Shown: positions 21,465-32,575 of the stretch, piece after piece
How positions within the stretch are numbered: position 1 is the first letter of the stretch
Layout of the letters: each line of letters begins with the position of its first letter
Source of the DNA: Palaemon carinicauda
Lineage: Eukaryota > Arthropoda > Malacostraca > Decapoda > Palaemonidae
Direction: 5' to 3'
DNA: 64,000 nucleotides
Assembly: GCF_036898095.1 (NCBI RefSeq)
Contig: NC_090746.1
Coordinates: 112,516,607 to 112,580,606 of the forward strand
The notes under the pieces: generated by a model
Database searches by the model: none
The model's input: the letters and a program-made list of their open reading frames with translations, nothing else
What the model was told of the DNA's origin: nothing
Position numbers and translations under genes: made by a program

Positions 21465-21842
21465 ACTTAGTGACGGGCAAGAGGGCTCTCGAACTTGGGG
21501 AAATTGCTCCCCCAGTTCGAATCTAAATTTCTCACTTTCACCTTTTTCTTTTTCTCAATATTACTTTGACCTTATCCTAATTTCATAAACTTTCTTTAGT
21601 CTTGCTTTCCTAACTCTGAGAAAAATTTCCCTCATTATATGTGTGTATATATTATGTACATATATATTTATTATTTATTTATTTTTTTTTTTCCTCCTAT
21701 GGCTTGGATGTTTTTACATCCATTGTAGCCGCGGCGGGGATGTTCATACATCCTTTATTGCTGCCTGCTTTGATGAGTGGGAGGAGGTATCACGGTTGGG
21801 AGGTGTTTGCATTCAAAGCTATATGTGAGAGTATTGGATGAT

Positions 21843-21856
21843 TTCAGCCATCCCGA
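21843..21856. repeat. Target-site duplication of I-LINE b (left)
   Basis: TTCAGCCATCCCGA, repeated exactly at 32205-32218. The two copies of similar 5'UTR sequence here are therefore an insertion of one LINE into another, not tandem promoter units. Confidence 0.9.
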
Positions 21857-21895
21857 CCCTCTTAATGAGAGAATGCCTTGATGAAGTCATTGAGC

Positions 21896-21925
21896 TTCAG
21901 CACGGCATTTCATTCCTGTGCTGAA
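21896..21925 (+). other. 5'-end RNA stem-loop of I-LINE b
   Basis: TTCAGCACGG pairs with CTGTGCTGAA; the one changed base (C to T) keeps pairing as G-U. Same position relative to the element start as in I-LINEs a and c. Confidence 0.6.
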
Positions 21926-22117
21926 ACTTGGTGACGGGCAAGAGGGCTCTCGAACTTGGGGAAATTGCTCCCCCAGTTCGAATCTAAATTTCTCTCTTTC
22001 ACCTTTTTCTTTTTCTCAATATTACTTCGACCTTATCCTAATTTCATGAACTTTCTTTCGTCTTGCTTTCCAAACTCTTTGAGAAAAATTTCCCTCATTA
22101 TATATGTGTATATATTA

Positions 22118-22157
<40 letters not shown>

Positions 22158-23591
22158 TATTTTTTTTTTTTTTTATTTTTTTTTTTTTTTCTCCTATGGC
22201 TTGGATGTTTCTACATCTATTGTAGCCCCGGCGGGGATGTTCATACATCCTTTATTGCTGCCTGCTTTGATGAGTGGGAGGAGGTGTCACGGTTGGGAGG
22301 TGTTTGCACTCAAAGCTATATGTGAGAGTATTGGATGATTTCAGCCATCCCGAAGATGGTTTGGACCTTTTTGGCGGAACTATTCTCAAGTGTTGGGTCT
22401 TCGGAATCCAGGGGGATCCGATGCTTGGGGTAGGACTCTTGGCTTTTGGCCGGAAGCCCGTCATTACAGATATGGGGAGGATGATTCCATAATTTCTTGG
22501 TCTCAGTCCTAACAGGCGGGTTCAGCTTACACCTGTGCCTCTATATCTGTTTTGATGCTATCCTTCGGGTAGGGTATGGAGTGGATCATCTGGGAAGTAT
22601 ACTCTCATTGTGCCGATAGTGGAGAGTGCAAATTTCCTTTCTGATGTGTGATGGCCTAACATTCTCGAGCAGGTACATCAAACTAACCCTTTTCTCTCTC
22701 TCTCGTCTATGGATTCTTTAAGTAACGAACCCCCATCCCCTGGATACGCTGACTCTCCCCCGGCACTGTTGACGACCTCTGCTAATTCAATTAAGGAAAA
22801 TTCTGTTGACGACCTAGGAACAAAAAAGGACCCCTCTACTCATGTTTTAAACCCAATTAAGTCGGGTAACAAACGGAAACTCCAAATCCTTCATGTTACC
22901 CAAATTCCAATAAATACTGATTATGATATGATATATAAAGCATTTAGATGCTATGGAGTGATAAAAGAAATTAGAATGAAACTTGAATTGGACCCCTCTC
23001 TCTAGTCACGGCTTATTTTTTCTTTGCCTACACTTACACGGAATAGTCTGGCCTATTCTTTACATATTCTCGTCTTTCCTCATACATCTGACAACAATGA
23101 GATACTTAACACTTCTTCACTAAGGGGTTAATTTACTGCACTGCAATTTGTTCAGTGTACTTTCCTCTTGGTAAGGGTAGAAGAGACTCTTTAGCTATGG
23201 TAAGCAGCTCTTCTAGGAGAAGGACACTTCAAAATTAAACCATTGTCCTCTAGTCTTGGGTAGTGCCATAGCCTCTGTACCATGGTCTTCCACTGTCTTG
23301 GGTTAGAGTTCTCTTGCTTGAGGGTACACTCGGGCACACTATTCTATCTTATTTTTTTTTTTCTTCCTCTTGTTTTTTTGAAATGGTGTGTTGGGCAGGC
23401 TTAATAGAAGGGCCATGGATGCCTGGTGGTTTATCAAGAGGTTGTCTTTTCCTTTTTCTGATTTTTTCTTCTCAAAACCATCCTTACTGTCCTCCCTTCA
23501 GTTGAAGTGGCTATCCTGGAGGGTATTTAGCCTTGCATGGTGTATCGGCTCCTCCATGTTGACCAGTTTTTCCGACTTTTTACTATAGTCT

Positions 23592-26540
23592 ATGGATATC
23601 ATCAATCACTTTTATTATTATTCTCTACATATTGTTTTTGTTTTAATTCTTGTTAATCTAGTTTTTAAGTATGATGTGTCTTTTTTATTTCTATTAATTC
23701 TTATGCTGTCTGGAGACATTGAGCAGAATCCGGGACCAGTACGTCCTAGATTTCGTCAATGTCGTCTTCTGTATTGCAATATTCGTGGTCTTCATGCAAA
23801 TATCCGAGACCTTACAGTTGCGTCCAGACAGTATGATATTCTTTTGTGCTCAGAAACTTTGGTTTCTAATATGAGGCACTCATCTGAGCTCCTTATAACT
23901 GGTTTTAAGAAGCCAATAATGCTGAAACGTGATTCCATTCCTAGGGCCAGGGGAATGGCGGTGTATATTAGGACCGAGTACCCTGCTTCTCATAAGTCCT
24001 GCTATCAATGTGGATGTCATGAGATTCAGGTAATAAAAGTTTGTGGCAGGCATAACAACTTTTATTTGTGTTCAATCTACCGGAATCCAGACATGGATGA
24101 TTCTATCTTTGATTGTCTTCTTACCATTATGGCTAAGATACAAGAAGATGATAGAAAGGCTTCGTTTGTCTTTGTTGGTGATTTTAATGCTCACCATAGG
24201 GAGTGGTTGAGTTCTATCTCTCCTACCGATCGCCATGGCTTAAGAGCTTTAGACTTTGCCTCAGAATCAGGCTGTGAGCAAATCATAAATGAAGCTACTC
24301 ACAGGTCTGGTAATTGCTTGGACCTCGTATACACTGACTCCCCTGGCGTTATAACTAGTAAGGTTGGTTCTCCAGTCGGGACTTCTGATCATGCCTTGAT
24401 TTCATTATTAGTGAAGACTGAGCAGCCTGTCCCTGATATATCATATTCTTGTAAAATTTATATGAAATCCCAAGCAGACTGGAATGGGATTTTGCATGAT
24501 CTTTTGTGCTTGAATTGGTCACAATTATATAATAGTGTAGATCCTGTTGTCCCTTTGAATGAGAATCTAGTCAACATAATTGATAGGCGTATCCCTTCTC
24601 GTGTGCTAAGGTACCGAATGAAGGACAAACCGTGGTTCAATGATGATTGTAGACGTGCTTATTTGGAGAAGCAGGAGGCCTATCACCTTTGGAAGGGTAA
24701 CAGATCAGATTTGACCTGGAATAACTATACTCAGCTTCGAGCTTTTGCTCAGAGAGTTTATGCCTCAACTGAAAAGGAGTACAATTTAATCATAAAAGAA
24801 ACCCTCTCTGGTACAACTCAGGAACATAAATGGTGGTCTACCCTTAAATCTGCACTCTTTGGTGTAGATGCAACAGTTCCTCCTTTACTTAAACCAGATG
24901 GCTCAGTCACTCACTGTCCAAAGGAAAAGGCAACCCTTTTGGCTGATGTTTTTGACAGTAAACAGAGTAATGAAAAACTTGAACTTCCTCATTCCTGTTT
25001 TCCTGAGGCTAAACTAACTAGTTTAGCTTTTCGATCTCGTGAGATTAAAGCTCTGTTGATGGACCTTGATGCTTATGGAGGTGTAGACCCTAATGGTATT
25101 TTTCCTTTGTTTTTTATAAAGACAGCAGATTTCTTAGCTCCAAAGTTATCTGTTATTTTACGCAAGTTAGCAAGAAGAGGAGCTTTTAGCACTTGTTGGA
25201 GAATTGGTAATGTTACTCCTCTATGTAAATGTGTTTGTGGTAGCTCAAGTCCCACTGATTACCGCCCAATTTCCATAACTCCCATATTATCTAAAGTTTT
25301 TGAACGTCTTCTGGCAAAACGTCTTAATAGGTTTGCTGAAGGTAATCATCTATTCCCTAGTTTGCAATTTGGTTTTCGGAAAGGCCTTGGAGCATGTGAT
25401 GCCCTTCTTACAATCTCCAATGCAGTACAGAAATCCCTTGATTGTGGTCGGGAAGTTCGTATGATTGGCCTTGATTTTAGTGCTGCCTTTGACCGTGTTA
25501 ATCATGAGGCCCTTGTTTTCAAACTGAAACAGTTGGGAGTGGGTGGGTCGTTTCTTAGCATTATTATTGATTTTTTAAGTAGTAGATCTCAAAGAGTTGT
25601 TGTTGATGGGCACCATAGTGAGTATAGGAATGTGATATCCGGTGTTCCACAGGGTAGTGTTCTGGGCCCATTACTTTTCATACTATATACACATGACATG
25701 TGGTTTGGCCTAGTAAATAAGCTTGTTGCATATGCAGATGATGCTACTCTCTTTGCATCAATTCCATCACCTGAATGTAGATCTGGGGTTGGTGAATCCC
25801 TTAATAGAGATTTAGCTAAAATTAGTGCATGGTGCAAATTATGGGGTATGAAGTTGAATCCTAACAAAACTCAAAGTATGATTGTAAGTAGGTCAAGGAC
25901 GGTGGCTCCTCAACATCCGGATCTCAGTATTGATAATGTTTCTTTAAATATGTATGACTCTTTCAAAATTTTAGGCGTGATTCTTGACAGCAAATTTACT
26001 TTTGAGAAACATATAAGGTCTGTGTCTTCTTCAATTGCACAAAAAATTGGCTTATTGAGAAAGTCTTTAAAGATATTCGGTGATCAATCTATTCTGAAGA
26101 AGTGTTTTAATTCTTTTATTCTACCTTGTTTTGAGTATTGTTCTCCTGTCTGGTCTTCAGCTGCTGATTCTCATCTTAATTTGTTGGACAGAAACTTACG
26201 GTCTATTAAATTTCTTATTCCTGATCTAGATATTAATCTCTGGCACCGTCGATCAATTAGTTCATTATGCATGTTGCATAAGATTTTTCATAACTCTGAC
26301 CATCCTTTACATTCAGATCTCCCTGGACAATTCTATCCTGTTCGTAATACTAGGCAGGCAGTTAATTCTAATAGCCAGGCCTTCTCCATCATAAGACTCA
26401 ATACTACGCAGTACTCTAGAAGTTTTATTCCAGCTGTTACCAAGTTGTGGAATGATCTTCCTAATCGGGTTGTTGAATCAGTAGAACTTCAAAAGTTCAA
26501 AGTTGGAGCAAATGCTTTTTTGTTGACCAGACGGACATGA
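23592..26540 (+). CDS. 2A-LINE ORF: 2A peptide, endonuclease and reverse transcriptase
   Basis: 982 residues, uninterrupted. Residues 4-38 are strongly hydrophobic. Residues 41-49 read GDIEQNPGP, the canonical 2A ribosome-skipping motif (DxExNPGP), which would release the leader from the enzyme between G48 and P49. An apurinic-type endonuclease follows (about 55-285: LLYCNIRGLHAN, CSETL, FVFVGDFNAHHREW, GTSDHALIS). The reverse transcriptase is at about 490-770: YRPISITPILSKVFERLLAK, LQFGFRKGLGACDAL, GLDFSAAFDRVNHEAL, SGVPQGSVLGPLLF and the catalytic YADD at about 714. The C-terminal region is typical of the Jockey/CR1 group. 2A motifs are known from several non-LTR elements of that group. Confidence 0.9.
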   Translation: MDIINHFYYYSLHIVFVLILVNLVFKYDVSFLFLLILMLSGDIEQNPGPVRPRFRQCRLLYCNIRGLHANIRDLTVASRQYDILLCSETLVSNMRHSSELLITGFKKPIMLKRDSIPRARGMAVYIRTEYPASHKSCYQCGCHEIQVIKVCGRHNNFYLCSIYRNPDMDDSIFDCLLTIMAKIQEDDRKASFVFVGDFNAHHREWLSSISPTDRHGLRALDFASESGCEQIINEATHRSGNCLDLVYTDSPGVITSKVGSPVGTSDHALISLLVKTEQPVPDISYSCKIYMKSQADWNGILHDLLCLNWSQLYNSVDPVVPLNENLVNIIDRRIPSRVLRYRMKDKPWFNDDCRRAYLEKQEAYHLWKGNRSDLTWNNYTQLRAFAQRVYASTEKEYNLIIKETLSGTTQEHKWWSTLKSALFGVDATVPPLLKPDGSVTHCPKEKATLLADVFDSKQSNEKLELPHSCFPEAKLTSLAFRSREIKALLMDLDAYGGVDPNGIFPLFFIKTADFLAPKLSVILRKLARRGAFSTCWRIGNVTPLCKCVCGSSSPTDYRPISITPILSKVFERLLAKRLNRFAEGNHLFPSLQFGFRKGLGACDALLTISNAVQKSLDCGREVRMIGLDFSAAFDRVNHEALVFKLKQLGVGGSFLSIIIDFLSSRSQRVVVDGHHSEYRNVISGVPQGSVLGPLLFILYTHDMWFGLVNKLVAYADDATLFASIPSPECRSGVGESLNRDLAKISAWCKLWGMKLNPNKTQSMIVSRSRTVAPQHPDLSIDNVSLNMYDSFKILGVILDSKFTFEKHIRSVSSSIAQKIGLLRKSLKIFGDQSILKKCFNSFILPCFEYCSPVWSSAADSHLNLLDRNLRSIKFLIPDLDINLWHRRSISSLCMLHKIFHNSDHPLHSDLPGQFYPVRNTRQAVNSNSQAFSIIRLNTTQYSRSFIPAVTKLWNDLPNRVVESVELQKFKVGANAFLLTRRT
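23712..23738 (+). other. 2A ribosome-skipping motif
   Basis: Codes for GDIEQNPGP at residues 41-49, matching the DxExNPGP consensus exactly, preceded by the aliphatic run FLLILMLS. In known 2A sequences the peptide bond before the last proline is not formed. Confidence 0.85.
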
Positions 26541-26701
26541 GTCTTTTTATAGTTTATATATGACATTTTTGTTGTTGACGTTGTTAATAGTTTATATATG
26601 ATATATCTCTTTTGACATTACTTTTTTTAGAATGATTTATTGTTAATTTGTTCTCTTCAGTTATTTATTTCCTTATTTCCTTTCCTCACTGGGCTATTTT
26701 T

Positions 26702-26749
26702 CCCTATTGGAGCTCCTGGGCTTATAGCGTCTTGCTTTTCCAATTAGGG
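26702..26749 (+). other. Conserved 3'UTR stem-loop of the 2A-LINE
   Basis: CCCTATTGGA pairs with TCCAATTAGGG (one bulged A); inside it AGCTC/GGGCT form a small second stem. The other two copies in the window carry G-C instead of A-T at one pair (GTTGGA/TCCAAC in the copy at 9381-9430), a compensatory change. It probably serves recognition of the RNA by the element's reverse transcriptase. Confidence 0.65.
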
Positions 26750-28329
26750 TTGTAGCTTGGATAGTAATAATAATAATAATAATAAATGAAAAATGGCATT
26801 CATGGATAACTTATAACAATCATGAAGAAGCATTCAACGCAATATGTAACATCAATGATATCAAAATTAATAACTTAAATGTCATGAGTGCCCTATGTGA
26901 TAAGATACCAAACAGTTTGGATGTATATAGACCTGCTGACTGGTTTGAGAAAGATATTGATTTAACTATGCTCCCCCAAAGAAAGCCAAAACCACCAATG
27001 TGGCTTGTTGCTGAGCCTAAAGGGAGTAATGGGAATTATTTTAAAATTAGCAAACTAATTCAGAAAAAGGTAGGAACCATTGCACCAGGTGATATATCTC
27101 GCTTTGGGAAAAATAGCTTCCTAATCCATGCAAAATCATACACGCAATCAGTAATACTGTCTAACCTTATGACAAGCAGTGATGAGGATATGTTAGATGT
27201 CAAACCCCACCTAAACTTTAGTTACGGAAGGGGAGTAGTCTTCAATAAAGATCTGTATGAATTTACAGAAGAGGAAATACTAGCCATGTGCCCATTAACA
27301 GTGTGGAAAGTGCATAAGATTCCTGGGACGTCAATAATTATCCTTACTTTCCAGGATGCTGATGTGCCTTTCCACATCGATATTGAAAATGAAAGAATAA
27401 AGGTTCGACCTTTTAAACAAAAGCCCTTACAATGCTTCAAATGTTTCAAATTTGGACATCCTTCTAAAGTTTGTAAAAATGAAAAAGTGTGTAGCATCTG
27501 TGCCAGTCCTTATCATGGAGAGTGTACACTTGAGCCCAGCTGTTTGAATTGCAATTCAAACCATAAGTCAACTGACAGGAGCTGTGAGATTTATAAGTTT
27601 GAAGAAGCAGCCCTCAACAAATCCAGTGTAGAACACATAAGTGTAGGACATGCCAAAAGACTACTGAAAAAACCAAACAGCTATGCAAAGGCACTGAAAT
27701 CAAGAGAAAATATACCACAGGAGTCATCGAACCCACATAGTGCTGCCAGTAATTCCAAGAAAAGAAATACATCATCTAATGATAGTAAAGTTTTACGTGA
27801 CAAGGTAAGCATATTGCCTTCCAAGGCTTTGCCACTGTGTATTAAAACTGCGACACTGCCCACTTCTATACAAACTTCATCCCCCATTACCAGCAATAGT
27901 ACTAACCTCTCTCAGGCCATGTCCTTGCCTGATTTGATGGAGGTTCCACCCGAAACAAAGTTACCAGGTGCACCTGTGGTAGGGAAGGTGCAAAAACCTG
28001 GTAGATCCTCACCACCTATAAATAGGAAAAGAGAGAGACCTCCATCTCTCTCACCCCCTTCCATAAGAAATATTAGAGTTATGACATCAAATAAATATGA
28101 TGTTTTGTCTGTTGATGTTTCTGATCACCCAGAAGACAATTTAAATAAATCAGAAATTCAAGTTGAGGTCCACCATCCCCCTCAACAATTGGATCAGAGG
28201 GACAACAAGAAAAGCACAAACAAAAAACCATATTTATCAAGACCCTCTCTAATAAAACCACCGGGAAATAGCATTAGATCAAAAATTGCTAATGGGAAGA
28301 CTTCATCTAAAAGCTCTTCCAAAAAATAA

Positions 28330-31300
28330 ACCATAGTTTTTTCCTCCATTTTGCAATGGAACTGTCAGGGTTTGAGGGCGAAATATGAAGAACTTGAGCT
28401 CCTAATTCACGAGCAATCCCTCATAATTGTATGTCTACAGGAAAGTATGCTTGATTCTAACACTCCTAGTCCTCGAGAGTATGTTAGCTATAGAACACCA
28501 TATAATCAACAAGCAGGGAGCCATGGCGGAAGTCTCATGTACATTCGTCGAGATGTTCCCCAAATACCTATGTCTATACGTACAACCCTGCAGGCAGTTG
28601 TTGTACAAATTGATATAGGGAGAAAATATACAATATGCTCTCTGTACTTACCTCCAAATGATAATATTTTATATGATGATTTAGCAGAGGTCATTCAACA
28701 ACTCCCTCAACCTTTTCTCTTACTGGGAGATATGAATGGTAGACATCCTTTATGGGGTGATGTTTTGGCCAACACAAGGGGCAATATTATCTCATCAATT
28801 GTGGAGAATGAGGATGTGGGACTCCTTAATACAGGAGAGCCCACACACTTCCATGTTCTGACAGGTACTTTGTCATGCATTGACCTTTCAATTGCAAGCT
28901 CTAACTGCCTTCTTGATTTTGATTGGAGGACATTAGATGATTGGCATACTAGTGATCATGCACCAATCATTATAAACACCAACAAGGGTCCGCCTTTGCA
29001 AAGATCGCCACGTTGGAATCTAGACAAGGCAGACTGGGTTAAATTTTCCGAGCTAAGCGAAATCGAAGGGAGAGCAGAACAGTTTGAAAGTGTTGATGAT
29101 GCCATAGACCTACTGAATGGAACTCTTCATACAGCAGGAGTCAATTCAATTCCCAAAACAACAGGGTTATTCAAACGACGACCAGTCCCGTGGTGGTCTT
29201 CAGAACTAACTGCACTCCACAGAGCCACAAGAAGATCTCTAACACGATTGCGTAGACGCAGAACTGATGAGAATTTAACTATGTACAAGAAATGTAGAGC
29301 ACAGTTCCGTCGTGCCATGAAAGAAGCAAGGCGCCAGTCATGGATGTCTTTTGTTTCCTCCATTAACAGTAGAACACCACCATCTTCTGTGTGGAGGAAA
29401 GTAAAAAAGATAGCTGGCAAATTCACCCCCAACCCACCACCAGTGTTGAAGGTGAATGGCCAGTATGTAACTGAAGCAAATGAAGTTAGCAATGCCCTGG
29501 CTAATAATTTTTCAAATGTATCCAGCAAGTGTGAAGGAGCCCCTGGTCACCAGTATAGGAGCACTGAAGAAAAGAAAATTTTAAATTTTGCAACAAGAAG
29601 GGAAGAGTCGTATAATTCTCCTTTCACTGAAAGAGAATTTGATTCCGCACTTGCTCATTGCAACGATACAGCCCCTGGACCCGATGGAATTCCATATGCA
29701 ATGATTAAACATGTCCATTTTAATACAAAGCTATTTATTTTAAGCATTATTAATAGAATATGGCATGATCATAGTTACCCAAGTGTTTGGGAACTAGCCA
29801 TTATTTTAGCCTTTTTAAAACCCGGTAAAGACAAGTTTTTAGCAGCAAACTATCGTCCTATTGCATTGACATCTTGTTTATGTAAAATCATGGAGAAGAT
29901 GGTCAATGCAAGACTGATATGGTACCTTGAAAAGAAAGGTATTTTATCACCGATTCAATGTGGATTCCGAAAAATGCACTCAACGACTGATGTGTTGATA
30001 CGACTTGAGTCTTCTATTTGTGAAGCCTTTGCTTCCAAACAGCACCATGTTACAGTATTTTTTGACCTTGAAAAGGCATATGATACCACATGGAGATATG
30101 GTATTCTTAAAACCATTCATGAATTGGGATTGAGAGGAGAGCTGCCACTATTTATTCAGGCATTTCTTTCACGTAGAGTTTTTCAAGTGAGAGTGGGGGA
30201 AACTCTATCAGAGAGTAAGTGCCAGGAAGAAGGAGTTCCTCAGTGTAGTGTGCTGAGTGTAACCCTTTTTGCACTAGCAATTAATGGGATATCCTCAGCC
30301 ATTCCCCAGGATGTTCTCTCAACATTATTTGTGGATGATCTCTCAATATCATTTGCTGGCACTAGAATGGCAATGGTTGAGAGAAAAATCCAACTCTCTA
30401 TTGATAAAATTATCCAGTGGGCTGACATGAATGGATTTAAGTTCTCGACAAGTAAAACTACCATTGTCCATTTTTGTCGTATCCGGGGAGTACATCCAGA
30501 CCCGGATATATACATTAAAGGTCAACGGATACCATGTGTATCGGAAACCAAATTTTTAGGTTTGATATTTGACTGTAGACTTACATGGGTTTCTCACCTA
30601 AAAGCGCTAAAAGCTAAATGTGTTGAAGCTCTGAATATCTTAAAAGTATTGTCCCATACATCATGGGGGGCAGACCGCAATACTATTTTAGAATTATACA
30701 AGGCCTTGATTTTTTCCAAAATTAGTTATGGTTGTGAGGTATATTCTTCAGCCACCCCAAGCCGGTTAAAAATATTAGACTCGATACATCATGCAGCTAT
30801 TAGATTGTCTACTGGAGCTTTTAAAACCTCGCCTATCCCAAGTCTCCTTGTTGATGCTGGAGAGTTACCTCTAGACCTTTACCGAATGTCTTCCATTCTT
30901 CGGTATTGGTTTAGATTGCAAAGACTCCCTAACTCTCTAGCCTTTCAGACTGCAAGCCTTGTAAGACAAGCATCATACTTTGAGTTGCACCCAAAATCTC
31001 CTCAACCTTATGGCTTTTGGGTGAAACGATTATTAAATAGTCTGGATATAATTAGAAATAAGGTACTTCCATTCAAGGTATCATCAACGCCTCCATGGAA
31101 GTTACCAGAGATATCTTTTTGTAAATATTTTATTGGAGATAAGAAGAATATGTCAGACATAGAAGCCAGGTCTCTTTTTAATGAACATGTTAAAGAACAT
31201 AGAGGATCAACTTTTATCTATACTGATGGCTCCAAATCTGATGCTGGCGTTGGATTTGGAGTACATAGTAATGGTTTTAATTGTAGAGGTGCACTTCCTC

Positions 31301-32040
31301 TGACCGCTTCCATATTTACTGCCAAACTGTATGGCATATTAACTGCTATTGAGAAAATAGCGTTGAAGAAGGAGGGTAATTTTACAATTTTTAGTGATGC
31401 AAGGAGTGTCCTTCAAGCTATGGAAGTTTTTAATTCTAATAACCCTCTAGTTTTAAAGATTTTAGAATGGCTTTTCCTTATTGGACGGAGAGGTATAACA
31501 GTTCAATTTTGTTGGGTTCCAGCACATGTAGGTGTGTCCGGGAATGAGAAGGCAGATTCACTGGCTAAGGAGGCTGCATCCGAGTTGCTGCCAAGAAGGT
31601 ATCCCATTCCCTGTAATGATTTCTTACCTGACATCAAGAAATTGGTTTGCAATAAATGGCAACAGCAATGGGATAGTCAAGATGGCAATAAAATGAGGGA
31701 AGTAACAAATGACATATCTCCTTGGAGGTATAATATGATGCCCCGATAATGGGAGACGTCTCTTTGTCGTCTCCGTATTGGTCACACTCGGTTGACACAT
31801 GAGTTTCTGCTGAAGGGCCAACACCAACCGTATTGTGACAACTGTTTAGTACCTCTAACAGTAAGGCATTTGTTGACCGAATGCCCCAATTATAACATCT
31901 TGCGGAATAGACATTTGTTTGAGGCTCGAGGTGAGGGTGGCAGGTTCATCCTTGCCAAGATTCTTGGAAATGATGTGTCCTACCATGCAAGTGGCATTTT
32001 TAGATTTCTTTCAGAAGCAGGTCTTCTGAAAAATATTTAA
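28330..32040 (+). pseudogene. I-LINE b ORF2: endonuclease, RT, RNase H (single nonsense codon)
   Basis: About 1230 codons, open except for TAA at 31747-31749, where I-LINE a has AAA. Endonuclease: QWNCQGLRAKYEELELL, CLQESM, LLGDMNGRHPLWG, TSDHAPI. RT: PGPDGIPYAMIKHV, YRPIALTSCLCKIMEKMV, FFDLEKAYDTTWRYG and the catalytic FVDD (about 30329-30340). The motif-B glycine is a cysteine here (GVPQCSVLS). RNase H: IYTDGSKSDAGVG, FTAKLYG (Glu replaced by Lys), FSDARSV, VPAHVGVSGNEKAD. A Cys-His cluster, CDNCLVPLTVRHLLTEC, ends the protein. The first possible start in frame near the endonuclease is not an ATG. Confidence 0.88.
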
Positions 32041-32181
32041 CTTTTATGACATTCAATTTTTATGATTTTAATTGAATACTCTTTAATTTTTTATTTTCTT
32101 TCATTTTTTACTTTTGTATACATAAATTAAATGTTACCGGCGTCAACGACCTTAGATGTCAGGATGCCTGAAAACTTTAAA

Positions 32182-32204
32182 TCATTCATTCATTCATTCA
32201 TTCA
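32182..32204 (+). repeat. ATTC-repeat tail of I-LINE b
   Basis: About six units of ATTC after the conserved end GAAAACTTTAAATC, followed by the target-site duplication. Confidence 0.85.
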
Positions 32205-32218
32205 TTCAGCCATCCCGA
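32205..32218. repeat. Target-site duplication of I-LINE b (right)
   Basis: TTCAGCCATCCCGA, identical to 21843-21856. After it the 5'UTR of I-LINE a continues (AGATGGTTTGGACC). Confidence 0.9.
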
Positions 32219-32575
32219 AGATGGTTTGGACCTTTTTGGCGGAACTATTCTCAAGTGTTGGGTCTTCGGAATCCAGGGGGATCCAATGCTTGGGGTAGGA
32301 CTCTCGGCTTTTGGCTGGAAGCCCGTCATTATAGATATGGGGAGGATGATTCCATAATTTCTTGGTCTCAGTCCTAACAAGCGGGTTCAGCTTACACCTG
32401 TGCCTCTATATCTGTTTTGATGCTATCCTTCGGGTAGGGTATGGAGTGGACCATCTGGGAAGTATACTCTCATTGTGCCGATAGTGGAGAGTGCAAATTT
32501 CCTTTCCGACGTGTGATGGCCTAACATTCTCGAGCAGGTACATCAAACTTACCCTTTTCTCTCTCTTTCGTCTAA

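Larger units (their letters stand above)
22988..26787 (+). mobile_element. 2A-LINE: full-length Jockey/CR1-group LINE with an open ORF
   Basis: 3.8-kb element lying between codons of I-LINE b ORF1. 5'UTR of about 600 bp (22988-23591), a single 982-codon ORF, a 3'UTR with a conserved stem-loop, and an (AAT)n tail (26763-26786). No RNase H domain. No clear target-site duplication, at most TGAA, is visible. A reversed truncated copy (9347-10341) and a tail-only copy (14571-14689) show that the family is dispersed. I see no separate ORF1; the short ORFs in the 5'UTR look random. Confidence 0.88.
22709..28329 (+). pseudogene. I-LINE b ORF1 (Gag-like, CCHC), split by the 2A-LINE
   Basis: First exon-like part 22709-22987 (93 codons, MDSLSNEPPSPGYADSPPAL), second part 26788-28329 (513 codons). 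The frame matches exactly across the insertion, giving about 606 residues as in I-LINE c (615). The N-terminal part resembles an RRM-like fold (LQILHVTQIPINTDYDMIYK). Three Cys-His knuckles lie at about 27431-27590: CFKCFKFGHPSKVC, CSICASPYHGEC and CLNCNSNHKSTDRSC. The C-terminal part is Ser/Pro/Lys-rich. ORF1 proteins of I-type LINEs bind the element RNA. Ends with TAA at 28327-28329. Confidence 0.85.
21857..32204 (+). mobile_element. I-LINE b: full-length I-clade LINE inside I-LINE a
   Basis: Full-length element starting CCCTCTTAATGAG, with a 5'UTR of about 850 bp (including an AT dinucleotide run and a poly-T tract at 22125-22190), ORF1, ORF2, a short 3'UTR and an ATTC-repeat tail. It is almost identical to I-LINE a over ORF2. 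ORF1 is interrupted by the 2A-LINE at 22988-26787; ORF2 carries one nonsense codon. It is flanked by a perfect 14-bp target-site duplication. Confidence 0.9.

Noticed and set aside
21397..22352. Tandem 5'UTR promoter units (two similar ~460-bp blocks), as in some mammalian LINEs
   Set aside because: The first block ends at TTCAGCCATCCCGA, which recurs exactly after the tail of I-LINE b at 32205. The blocks are two separate LINEs, one inserted in the other.
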